The notes: a model not told the origin generated them from the sequence alone. DNA of 5,732 nt from Yoonia sp. (GCA_020627605.1 JAHDGO010000140.1:1-5732); one strand, 5' to 3'; shown: positions 1-5,732, numbered from the stretch's first letter. Translations and numbers: made by a program.

Positions 1-1051
1 GACATCCTTTGTGAAAACGCTCGGCAAGACGTTGTGCCTGTGCCTGATCGCCATCGCGATGGATGTGGTCTGGGGCTATTGCGGCATCCTATCACTTGGG
101 CATTTCGCCTTTTTCGGGATCGGTGGCTATGCCATCGGCATGTGGCTGATGTACGCCCGCACCGAAGAGATTGTGATCGAGAGCCTTGCAAGGCAAGCTA
201 TTCCACCAACACCGGACGAGGTTTCAGACGCCATCGGCAACCAGATTTTCGGCGTCGTCGGCAGCTCTGACTTTCCGTGGATATGGGCCTTTGCCGACAG
301 TCTGGCCTTGCAACTGCTGATGGTTGTCCTCGTGCCGGGGCTGCTGGCGCTGGTGTTCGGGTGGCTGGCGTTCCGGTCGCGGGTGACGGGTGTTTACCTG
401 TCGATCCTGACGCAGGCGATGACACTGGCGCTGTCGCTTTACCTCTTTCAGAACGACAGCGGGCTGCGCGGCAACAACGGTTTGTCGGGTTTGCAGAACA
501 TTCCGGGATATGAGGACGTATCGCAGGCCACGGTCTCGGTCATTTTTCTGATCGCCTCTGCTGTGGCGCTTGGGGCTGGCTATGTGTTCTTTGCCTGGGT
601 GGTTTCTGGCAAGATGGGCAGCGTCATCAAGGGCATCCGCGACAACGAGGCACGCGTGCGCTTTCTTGGGTATCACGTGGAAAGCTACAAGCTTTTCGTC
701 TTCACCACGACAGCGGTTGTCGCCGGGATTGCCGGGGCGCTCTATTATCCGCAGGCGGGCATTATTAACCCCGGTGAGATTGCCCCGATTGCGTCGATCT
801 ATCTGGCGGTCTGGGTCGCGATTGGTGGGCGCGGGCGGCTCTACGGTGCGGTCATCGGGGCGGCTTTTGTGTCGCTGTTGTCAAGCTGGTTCACCGGGGG
901 TGGCGCGCCGGATATCAACCTTGGGTTCTACGTCATCCAGTGGACAGACTGGTGGCTTGTGCTGCTTGGCCTGTCTTTTGTCGCCGTCACCCTGTTCTTT
1001 CCCAAGGGGATTGGCGGTCTCTTCGATTATCTGGTGAGGAAACCGTCATGA
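1..1051 (+). CDS. urtC: Urea-type ABC transporter inner-membrane permease UrtC (5' end outside window)
   Basis: This is one of the two membrane subunits of a HAAT/Urt-family importer, expected to carry urea (or a small amide) across the inner membrane. The frame is open to base 1. A GTG at 11 could start it, but the bases before it show no ribosome binding site, and UrtC proteins normally have a further N-terminal segment, so I treat it as truncated. Numbering from that GTG, hydrophobic segments lie at about 3-26, 30-49, 97-121, 125-146, 173-198, 227-246, 258-292 and 312-332. Family-typical stretches are WGYCGILSLGH (21-31), the GLRGNNGLSGLQNIPG stretch (151-166), the cytoplasmic coupling loop around GSVIKGIRDNEARVRFLGYH (203-222), GGRGRLYGA (272-280) and the C-terminal FFPKGIGGL (329-337). 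The loop at about 50-88 seems longer than usual for the family. The stop codon overlaps the urtD start (ATGA), which implies translational coupling. A LivM-like amino-acid permease is the alternative, but the UrtD/UrtE neighbours argue for Urt. Confidence 0.9.
   Translation, partial: TSFVKTLGKTLCLCLIAIAMDVVWGYCGILSLGHFAFFGIGGYAIGMWLMYARTEEIVIESLARQAIPPTPDEVSDAIGNQIFGVVGSSDFPWIWAFADSLALQLLMVVLVPGLLALVFGWLAFRSRVTGVYLSILTQAMTLALSLYLFQNDSGLRGNNGLSGLQNIPGYEDVSQATVSVIFLIASAVALGAGYVFFAWVVSGKMGSVIKGIRDNEARVRFLGYHVESYKLFVFTTTAVVAGIAGALYYPQAGIINPGEIAPIASIYLAVWVAIGGRGRLYGAVIGAAFVSLLSSWFTGGGAPDINLGFYVIQWTDWWLVLLGLSFVAVTLFFPKGIGGLFDYLVRKPS
1036..1040 (+). promoter_or_regulatory. Ribosome binding site deciding the urtD start
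   Basis: GAGGA lies inside the 3' end of urtC, 7 nt before the ATG at 1048. It supports the 1048 start over the in-frame upstream ATG at 940, which would overlap urtC by more than 100 nt. Confidence 0.7.
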
Positions 1052-1797
1052 GCATGCTGCTGGAAGTGTCCGGCGTCACCGTCACCTTCGACGGGTTTCG
1101 CGCCATCAACAACCTGTCGATCAACTTTGCCCCGGTTGAGCTGCGCGCGATCATCGGACCCAATGGCGCTGGCAAGACAACCTTCATGGACATCGTGACA
1201 GGTAAGACCAAACCCGACGAAGGACAGGTGATCTGGGGGGACAAGAATATCTCACTTCTGGGGAAATCCGAAAGCCAGATCGCGCAGGAAGGGATCGGGC
1301 GGAAGTTTCAGAAGCCCACCGTGTTCGAGGCGCAGACCGTGCGCCAGAACCTTGCCATGGCCCTCAAGACCCCGCGTGGCCCGCTGGCCGTGCTCATGCA
1401 CAAGAAAACCAAACCAAACGCCGCACGGATCGAGGCGATCGCAGATCAGGTCGGGCTGGGCGACAGCCTGCCGCGGGTGGCCGGGGAGTTGAGCCACGGG
1501 CAAAAACAATGGCTTGAGATCGGCATGCTGCTGGCACAAGAGCCGCGCCTGATGCTGGTGGATGAGCCCGCCGCCGGCATGACCCCGGAAGAGCGCGAGA
1601 AAACAACCGACATTCTGCGCGAGGCGGCCAAGACCCGTGCCGTGGTCGTTGTGGAACATGATATGGAGTTCGTGCGGCGACTGGATTGTAAAGTCACCGT
1701 CCTGCATGAGGGGGCGGTGCTGGCCGAAGGATCACTGGATCACGTGACGGCAAATCAGAACGTCATCGACGTCTATCTGGGGCGCGCCCATGCTTGA
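1048..1797 (+). CDS. urtD: Urea-type ABC transporter ATP-binding protein UrtD
   Basis: This is a cytoplasmic ATPase subunit of 249 residues, a normal UrtD length, which pairs with UrtE and powers import through UrtB/UrtC. All nucleotide-binding motifs are present: Walker A GPNGAGKTT (37-45), Q-loop Q88 within GRKFQKPTVFE, signature LSHGQ (148-152), Walker B LMLVDEP (168-174) and the switch histidine H204 in VVEHD. GRKFQKPTVFE and LSHGQKQWLEIGMLLAQ are distinctive of UrtD rather than of the related LivG. The frame is open upstream to an ATG at 940, but the family N-terminus (MSMLLEVSGVTVTF) and a good ribosome binding site choose the ATG at 1048. This start overlaps the urtC stop as ATGA. Its own 3' end overlaps urtE by 8 nt. 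No internal promoter is apparent, so it should be expressed from the upstream operon promoter outside the window. Confidence 0.95.
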   Translation: MSMLLEVSGVTVTFDGFRAINNLSINFAPVELRAIIGPNGAGKTTFMDIVTGKTKPDEGQVIWGDKNISLLGKSESQIAQEGIGRKFQKPTVFEAQTVRQNLAMALKTPRGPLAVLMHKKTKPNAARIEAIADQVGLGDSLPRVAGELSHGQKQWLEIGMLLAQEPRLMLVDEPAAGMTPEEREKTTDILREAAKTRAVVVVEHDMEFVRRLDCKVTVLHEGAVLAEGSLDHVTANQNVIDVYLGRAHA

Positions 1798-2485
1798 CGT
1801 GCAGCACATTGACCTCAAATACGGGCAAAGCCAGATCCTCTATGATATTTCCCTGGCAGCGCCGGTTGGCCAGATCACGGCGATCATGGGCAACAATGGC
1901 GTGGGGAAAACCAGCCTGCTGAAGGCGCTGTCAGGCCGCCATCCTGTCGCAGGCGGTCAGGTGATGGTCAACGACACAGCGGTCCCGCTGGGCTCTGCCT
2001 ATGTCGCGGCGCGCGCTGGCATCGCCTATGTCCCACAGGGGCGCGAGGTGTTCCCGATGATGACCGTGCGCGAAAACCTTGAAACCGGTTTTGCCTGCCT
2101 GCCCAAGACCGCTCATCAGATCCCCGATGATGTCTTTGACCTGTTTCCGGTCCTGCGTGACATGCAGGGGCGTCGCGGCGGCGACTTGTCAGGTGGCCAG
2201 CAACAGCAGCTTGCCATCGCGCGCGCGCTGATCAGTCAGCCGCGTGTCCTGTTGCTGGATGAACCGACAGAGGGGATCCAGCCCAATGTCATTCAGCAGA
2301 TCGGCGATGCGCTTGTCGCGCTGCGCGATCAGGGCAGGATGGCCATCGTTCTGGTCGAACAGAACGCTGATTTTGCCTACCGCATTGCTGACCGGTTCGC
2401 CGTGGTCGAACGGGGCCGGATCAAGCGGACAGCGGACAAATCGGACTACAGTAAAGAGATGCTGATGCAGGACCTCGCACTTTAG
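1790..2485 (+). CDS. urtE: Urea-type ABC transporter ATP-binding protein UrtE
   Basis: This is the second cytoplasmic ATPase of the Urt importer (231 residues, full length) and the last gene of the operon here. Motifs seen: Walker A GNNGVGKT (34-41), Q-loop Q83 in AYVPQGREVFPMMTVRENL, signature LSGGQ (133-137) and Walker B VLLLDEP (153-159). QGREVFP, the LFPVL segment and RRGGDLSGGQQQQLAIARAL are typical of UrtE. In place of the H-loop histidine there is Q191 (LVEQN). This substitution is usual for the LivF/UrtE family and contrasts with the histidine kept in UrtD. The start lies inside the urtD 3' end (8-nt overlap) and has only a weak G-rich ribosome binding site, so translation probably depends on reinitiation from urtD. 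A convergent gene begins 36 bp after the stop. Confidence 0.95.
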   Translation: MLDVQHIDLKYGQSQILYDISLAAPVGQITAIMGNNGVGKTSLLKALSGRHPVAGGQVMVNDTAVPLGSAYVAARAGIAYVPQGREVFPMMTVRENLETGFACLPKTAHQIPDDVFDLFPVLRDMQGRRGGDLSGGQQQQLAIARALISQPRVLLLDEPTEGIQPNVIQQIGDALVALRDQGRMAIVLVEQNADFAYRIADRFAVVERGRIKRTADKSDYSKEMLMQDLAL

Positions 2486-2512
2486 TCTGGCGACGATCCG
2501 GGCCTTGGCCAG

Positions 2513-2538
2513 CGGCAGCGTCTAGTTCGCGGCTGCCG
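2513..2538. terminator. Possible bidirectional hairpin at the convergent junction
   Basis: An inverted repeat, CGGCAGC (2513-2519) and GCTGCCG (2532-2538), has 7-bp arms and a 12-nt loop. It spans the junction between urtE and the convergent DUF5666 gene, whose stop codon lies in the loop. There is no T-tract on either side, so it is not a classical intrinsic terminator. The position between two convergent stops is the main argument. Chance or a weak terminator are both possible. Confidence 0.3.
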
Positions 2539-3412
2539 GACAGCCCAGCCGTTCGGCGATGTCAGCTAAGATCAGATCATCAGGCAGACCCAACTGACCG
2601 TCAGCGCCACAGACCCTGATCCGGTCGGTTTCCATGATGGATTGCTGATTGTCGGCATAGGCCGACAGCCCACTGCCAGCGACGGTATAGTGACCGGAAG
2701 GCGCGAGATCGGTCAGATACCCTTCTGCCAGCACGACAGAAACAGGCATATCAAACAATCCCAGTTTGATATCCGTCACCGACAACTGGCCATCCGCGAT
2801 GGTGCCTGTCACCTCGATCACGTCACCTTCACTGGCGTGCTGCAGCAGCGGCAGGTCCAGCGTCAGCGTGCCCACTTTGGTGGCGGCGCCTGCGGTGTCT
2901 GCACCGTAACTGCCGATAATCTGCGCGGTGCCGCGCGGCGCGATGGGCTGCACCCTCGTCGCGATGACACCATCCCCTGTCCAGAACCCACTGACGGCGA
3001 TCCAGTCACCCACAGCGGGCGATGGGCCCTGCCACTGGACCGCAACATCCAGCAGCGTGAATTCACCCGCGCTTGCGGCTGACACCGGACCAACCAGCGC
3101 GTGGACCTGGCGGATGGCGACAGCGCCCCAATCCTGTGCTGCGGGTGTCACGGCGACGGCCACAATGTCACCTGGCAACAGGTCCGCTGCCTGCGTTGGT
3201 GCGACCGCATTCGCCACCTCCTGATCCGGTGCGAAGGTGATCCTCTGGCCATTCACCACGATGCTGCCAAGCGCGGTGATCTCTCCGACAATCCCGGTGC
3301 CGGTCAGCCCGCCTTCGCGGTCCGGGTCTTCCTCGGCTGTGGTCAGGGGGGTCAATGACAGGGTGATCAGCGCGACGACGAACAGAAACTTGGTGATCGG
3401 CTGGGCAGTCAT
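2522..3412 (-). CDS. Exported DUF5666-family protein of unknown function
   Basis: This is a 296-residue protein with a Sec-type signal peptide: a lysine at position 8, a hydrophobic core at about 9-22, and a probable cleavage after TTA (24-26) before EEDPD. There is no lipobox cysteine, so a soluble periplasmic or secreted protein is likely. The mature N-terminus, GTGIVGEITALGSIVVNG (38-55), is the recognisable DUF5666 start. Three related segments follow, DLLPGDIVAVAV (77-88), SPAVGDWIAVSG (131-142) and ASEGDVIEVTG (193-203), which suggests repeated small beta (OB-like) modules. Two cysteines near the C-terminus (268 and 291) could form a disulfide. The start overlaps the stop of the upstream DUF6502 gene as ATGA, with only a weak GAGAAAG-type ribosome binding site, so it is probably translationally coupled. 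The family has no established activity; repeats of this kind are compatible with ligand or polymer binding, but that is inference. Confidence 0.85.
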   Translation of the reverse strand: MTAQPITKFLFVVALITLSLTPLTTAEEDPDREGGLTGTGIVGEITALGSIVVNGQRITFAPDQEVANAVAPTQAADLLPGDIVAVAVTPAAQDWGAVAIRQVHALVGPVSAASAGEFTLLDVAVQWQGPSPAVGDWIAVSGFWTGDGVIATRVQPIAPRGTAQIIGSYGADTAGAATKVGTLTLDLPLLQHASEGDVIEVTGTIADGQLSVTDIKLGLFDMPVSVVLAEGYLTDLAPSGHYTVAGSGLSAYADNQQSIMETDRIRVCGADGQLGLPDDLILADIAERLGCPAAAN

Positions 3413-4269
3413 GGGTCTTTGTCTTTCTCTGGGTCCGGGGTCACATGGCCACCTGTCAGGCGCTGACCTGCGCTGGCCGGGGCGATGAATACGCCCGACA
3501 CAAATTGACCATTGGACAATTGTCCAGATGCATCGTCATCACTTTGTAGTCGGTGCGCCATGGCATTCATGTGTTCAAGGTAGTTGCGCGCAAGTTTGCG
3601 CGCTTCAGCCTCCAGTGCGGCAACGGATGCATCGGACAGGTGGGAATAGCGGACCACCTGATCAAACTTGCGCGGTGCGCCGGTCGGTGACAGGACGTTT
3701 TCCGCCGCGACACGCACGTGGTCGGTTACGGTCGCCTCGAACGCCCGCAGCGCGGCCTCGCCCGATTGTGCGACGAAGGTCTTGGACAGCAAGGTGATGC
3801 GCCCCTCTGCATCCATTGCGACAAGCGATTGCGCCAGCAGTTCCTGTAGCACGGTGGCAGGCGCAAGATCGACCTTGCTCGCCCTGACAAGATCATCAAA
3901 CCCTGCCACGCCATCTCGCGCCTTGCGCGCAAGCGACCTTGGTTGCCCTTTGCCATCTCGGAAGCGGGGGTCATTGGCCCAAAGCGACAAGACCACCGCA
4001 AGCCCCCGAATGGGAGGATTTTCGGCACCCCCCTCTGCCATCAGGGCACGCAGGCGTTTGACATCCTTGCGATGCACCCCGGTCCGCAAGCTGACAAGAC
4101 TGTCGGTTGGGCTGCTGTCATCCACCGCGGCTTCAACAAGCGTGCGCTTGATCAGCTCCACCGACGTATTCAGCGATATATTGTATTTTATCAATATCTT
4201 GGAGACAGGGCGCAGCAGAGCAGTCAGGACACGCTCAACCCGTTTTTGATCATCACTCGGCACTGACAC
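3409..4269 (-). CDS. DUF6502-family cytosolic protein with helix-turn-helix-like segment
   Basis: This is a 286-residue protein with no signal peptide or membrane segment. The N-terminal half matches the DUF6502 pattern as I know it: LLRPVSKILIKYNISL (18-33), then a helical stretch (about 36-48), SLVSLRTGVHRKDVKRLRAL (57-76), which reads like a helix-turn-helix or winged-helix element, and LAVVLSLWANDPRFRDGKGQPRSL (90-113). The middle, around 133-170, resembles a second small winged-helix-like unit (VLQELLAQSLV ... GRITLLSKTFV). The C-terminus from about 242 is low-complexity, with acidic DDD and DPEKDKDP patches, and is probably disordered. The GTG start at 4269 is chosen because GAGGA lies 5 nt before it; a second GTG at 4263 is too far away. 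It is the first gene of a two-gene operon with the DUF5666 protein. A DNA-binding or regulatory role, perhaps on the palindromes just upstream, is my inference; no function is established for the family. Confidence 0.82.
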   Translation of the reverse strand: MSVPSDDQKRVERVLTALLRPVSKILIKYNISLNTSVELIKRTLVEAAVDDSSPTDSLVSLRTGVHRKDVKRLRALMAEGGAENPPIRGLAVVLSLWANDPRFRDGKGQPRSLARKARDGVAGFDDLVRASKVDLAPATVLQELLAQSLVAMDAEGRITLLSKTFVAQSGEAALRAFEATVTDHVRVAAENVLSPTGAPRKFDQVVRYSHLSDASVAALEAEARKLARNYLEHMNAMAHRLQSDDDASGQLSNGQFVSGVFIAPASAGQRLTGGHVTPDPEKDKDP

Positions 4270-4274
4270 CTGTT

Positions 4275-4279
4275 TCCTC
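4275..4279 (-). promoter_or_regulatory. Ribosome binding site of the DUF6502 gene
   Basis: On the minus strand GAGGA lies 5 nt before the GTG at 4269. It supports this non-ATG start over the in-frame GTG at 4263. Confidence 0.65.
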
Positions 4280-4298
4280 GCCCAAACTGCCCATCCCC

Positions 4299-4318
4299 AT
4301 CTGCGATTTAGCGCAGAT
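4299..4318. promoter_or_regulatory. Inverted repeat ATCTGCG-N6-CGCAGAT in the divergent intergenic region
   Basis: Two perfect 7-nt arms (4299-4305 and 4312-4318) are separated by ATTTAG. The repeat lies 29 bp upstream of the DUF6502 start codon, between a candidate promoter and the ribosome binding site. It could be an operator for a dimeric regulator, with arm centres 13 bp apart, or form a hairpin in the 5' leader of the DUF6502 mRNA. Nothing in the sequence identifies the regulator. Confidence 0.5.
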
Positions 4319-4337
4319 CCGCCACATCACAAGAGTG

Positions 4338-4367
4338 TTTATTGATCATGGGAAAATTTCCCATCAA
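4338..4367 (-). promoter_or_regulatory. Candidate sigma70-type promoter for the DUF6502-DUF5666 operon
   Basis: On the minus strand, TTGATG (4367-4362, 4 of 6 to consensus) and AATAAA (4343-4338, 4 of 6) are spaced by 18 bp. The site is about 70 bp upstream of the start codon. The 17-bp palindrome at 4348-4364 fills the spacer and overlaps the -35 hexamer, which is a classic place for a repressor site. The matches are modest, and promoter calls by eye in alphaproteobacteria are unreliable. Confidence 0.3.
4348..4364. promoter_or_regulatory. 17-bp perfect palindrome, candidate operator
   Basis: ATGGGAAA-A-TTTCCCAT is perfectly symmetric about base 4356. It is located 44 bp before the adenylation-protein start and 78 bp before the DUF6502 start, so one bound factor could control both divergent genes. 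For the + strand gene, a weak -10-like TGTATT (4378-4383) would place it at about the -35 position. The length and symmetry fit a dimeric DNA-binding protein. The regulator is unknown. Confidence 0.55.
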
Positions 4368-4397
4368 TTTGAACATCTGTATTGCTGCACGACATCC

Positions 4398-4403
4398 GGG
4401 AGG
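4398..4403 (+). promoter_or_regulatory. Ribosome binding site of the adenylation-domain gene
   Basis: GGGAGG lies 5 nt before the ATG at 4409. It is the strongest ribosome binding site in the window and fixes the start of this gene, whose stop lies beyond the window. Confidence 0.75.
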
Positions 4404-4408
4404 TTCAT

Positions 4409-5732
4409 ATGCATCAATCGAACTCTTTGCCTTTTGCGGGGCCGTCTGAACTGCGCAGTGCTGCCAGACAGACTGCGCGCACGCCTGCAGGGGATATCCC
4501 CGGTGAGTGGTTCGTCAATTTCGGTTGGGGGCCGGCAGAGACGCCGCGCTTTGCGACCATCCTTGCCGGGTTTGAACATTTTGCCAGAACCCAGCCAGAT
4601 GCGCCTGCCGTCGAACATGGTGATCAGGTCATCAGCTACGGCCAGTTGGATGATGCCGCTGCGCGACTGGCCCACCATCTGCAGGAATGCGGCATCGGTC
4701 ATGGTGACGCGGTGGGGCTATACCTGAAACGCTCTATCCCGATGGTGGTGGGCATCTTTGCCTGCATGAAACTGGGTGCCTACTATATCCCGCAGCACAT
4801 CGGCGTCACGACGGATAAGGCCCTGCGCCATATCTCAACCGTGACCGGCGCGTCTGTGGTCCTGACAATCGCTGACTGCGCCGGTGCGGTGGCCCTGACC
4901 GAGGGGCAGACGCTCGTTGTCATGGAAGAGGTCCTTGCCGATGCAACCAGCCCGCGTCTGGCCGGGCCAAGCCCGCTGGTGCCGGATGATCTGTGCATGG
5001 TGCTGTTCACCTCTGGCACGACAGGGGTGCCCAACGGTGTGCAGGTCACACATAAGAACCTGTGCAACATCCTGCAGACCGCGCCCGGTGATCTGGGAAT
5101 GCGGCCCGGCGTCCGTGTCGGGCAGATCCTGTCGATAGCTTTTGATATGGCGGCCTGGGAAACGCTGGGTGCGCTGTCCAACGGTGCCACGCTGGTCGTG
5201 CGCGGGGCCGACATTCAGGCCACGGCCGCCTGTGTGGATGTGCTGATCGCGACGCCATCCATTCTGGCCTCACTCGATGCAGGGGCCTGCCAGGGCGTAA
5301 AGACAGCCGCCGTCGCGGGGGAGCCTTGCCCCCGCCCGCTTGCCGACAAATGGGCTGGAATCTGCAACTTCTACAACTCATGCGGTCCGACCGAGACCAC
5401 GATCATCAACACCGCCATCCTGCACATGCCAGACAAGCCGGACCTGACAATCGGCAAGCCCACGCCCAACAACACGGTCTACATCCTCGACGACACACTT
5501 GCGCCGGTCCCCCTTGGCGCACGGGGCGTCATGTGGGCGGGGGGTGATTGTGTGACCGCCGGCTATCTGGCCAATCCAACGCTGAATGCCGAACGCTACA
5601 AGCCGGACCCGTTCCGCCCCGGCCATATGATGTTCAACACCCGCGATCTGGGTGCCTGGACGACCGAGGGAGAGCTTCTGCACTTTGGGCGGGTCGATGA
5701 TCTGGTGAAAATCCGTGGCTTCCGGGTGGAGC
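4409..5732 (+). CDS. NRPS-type amino-acid adenylation (AMP-binding) protein, 3' end outside window
   Basis: The frame stays open from the ATG at 4409 to the window end (441 codons visible). About 50 leader residues precede an AMP-binding domain that activates a carboxylic acid, probably an amino acid, as the acyl-adenylate. Core motifs by position: A1 ISYGQL (75-80), A2 MKLGAYYIP (120-128), A3 FTSGTTGVPNG (200-210), A4 FDMAAWE (245-251), A5 YNSCGPTETT (322-331), A6 GVMWAGGDCVTAGYL (373-387), A7 FNTRDL (409-414) and A8 GRVDDLVKIRGFR (427-439). D246 in A4 sits where NRPS domains hold the substrate amino group, favouring an amino-acid substrate over a fatty acid. Oddities: A3 has N209 instead of lysine, and A7 has R412 instead of glycine, while the ribose-binding D413 and the A8 K434 are kept. 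No condensation domain precedes it, so it is a stand-alone or initiating module; a carrier protein may follow outside the window. An acyl-CoA synthetase is the main alternative. Confidence 0.85.
   Translation, partial: MHQSNSLPFAGPSELRSAARQTARTPAGDIPGEWFVNFGWGPAETPRFATILAGFEHFARTQPDAPAVEHGDQVISYGQLDDAAARLAHHLQECGIGHGDAVGLYLKRSIPMVVGIFACMKLGAYYIPQHIGVTTDKALRHISTVTGASVVLTIADCAGAVALTEGQTLVVMEEVLADATSPRLAGPSPLVPDDLCMVLFTSGTTGVPNGVQVTHKNLCNILQTAPGDLGMRPGVRVGQILSIAFDMAAWETLGALSNGATLVVRGADIQATAACVDVLIATPSILASLDAGACQGVKTAAVAGEPCPRPLADKWAGICNFYNSCGPTETTIINTAILHMPDKPDLTIGKPTPNNTVYILDDTLAPVPLGARGVMWAGGDCVTAGYLANPTLNAERYKPDPFRPGHMMFNTRDLGAWTTEGELLHFGRVDDLVKIRGFRVE

Noticed and set aside
11..13. GTG as the true start of urtC
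   Set aside because: No ribosome binding site precedes it, the frame is open to the window edge, and the family normally has more N-terminal sequence.
940..1047. Longer form of UrtD beginning at the ATG at 940
   Set aside because: It would overlap urtC by more than 100 nt and add residues unlike the family; the ATG at 1048 has a ribosome binding site and the ATGA overlap.
1252..1707. Minus-strand open frame of 151 codons inside urtD
   Set aside because: It is antisense to a conserved ATPase with all its motifs, and its product has no recognisable features.
1780..1789. GGGCGCGCCC palindrome directly before the urtE start
   Set aside because: It lies within the urtD coding region, is a low-complexity G+C stretch, and could form at most a 3-bp stem with a 4-nt loop.
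3668..4249. Long + strand open frame (193 codons) opposite the DUF6502 gene
   Set aside because: Serine/arginine-rich translation with no family resemblance; it is the antisense shadow of a well-supported gene in high G+C DNA.
4335..4727. Open frames of 130 codons (+) and 112 codons (-, 4364-4702) across the divergent intergenic region
   Set aside because: Both overlap the adenylation-domain coding start and the palindromes, have arginine/serine-rich shadow-like composition, and lack a convincing ribosome binding site.
1..5732. CRISPR array, tRNA/rRNA genes, insertion sequences or phage attachment sites
   Set aside because: I saw no regularly spaced repeats, tRNA-like cloverleaf, transposase motifs or terminal inverted repeats anywhere in the window.

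Overview
The window looks like chromosomal DNA from an alphaproteobacterium, most likely a Rhodobacterales/roseobacter-type organism. I infer this from base composition (around 60% G+C by eye), the codon choice, and the gene families present: a Urt-type transporter and a DUF6502/DUF5666 pair. I have not verified the taxon by any search.

Region 1 (1-2485, + strand) is the 3' part of a tightly packed HAAT/Urt-type ABC transporter operon. It holds urtC (inner-membrane permease, 5' end outside the window), urtD (ATPase) and urtE (ATPase). urtC/urtD overlap by an ATGA and urtD/urtE by 8 nt, so the three are probably translationally coupled. The substrate-binding protein (urtA) and first permease (urtB) would be expected upstream. 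Urease genes do not follow downstream here. Urea is the expected substrate from family membership; it is not proven by the sequence.

Region 2 (2522-4269, - strand) converges on urtE across only 36 bp. It holds a two-gene operon: a cytosolic DUF6502-family protein with a helix-turn-helix-like segment, followed by an exported DUF5666-family protein that contains a threefold repeated beta-type motif. They overlap by an ATGA. Both families lack an assigned function.

Region 3 (4270-4408) is a divergent intergenic region of 139 bp. It carries two clear inverted repeats: ATGGGAAA-A-TTTCCCAT (4348-4364), and ATCTGCG-N6-CGCAGAT (4299-4318). Both lie where operators or transcript hairpins would control the DUF6502 operon, the divergent gene, or both.

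Region 4 (4409-5732, + strand) is the 5' part of a gene for an NRPS-type amino-acid adenylation (AMP-binding) protein that runs off the window. Core motifs A1-A8 are recognisable. The A3 lysine is replaced by asparagine and the A7 glycine by arginine. Its C-terminal domains, and hence its final product, are not visible.

Most of the window is ordinary. The least-described parts are the DUF6502-DUF5666 operon, the paired palindromes in the divergent promoter, and the atypical adenylation domain.
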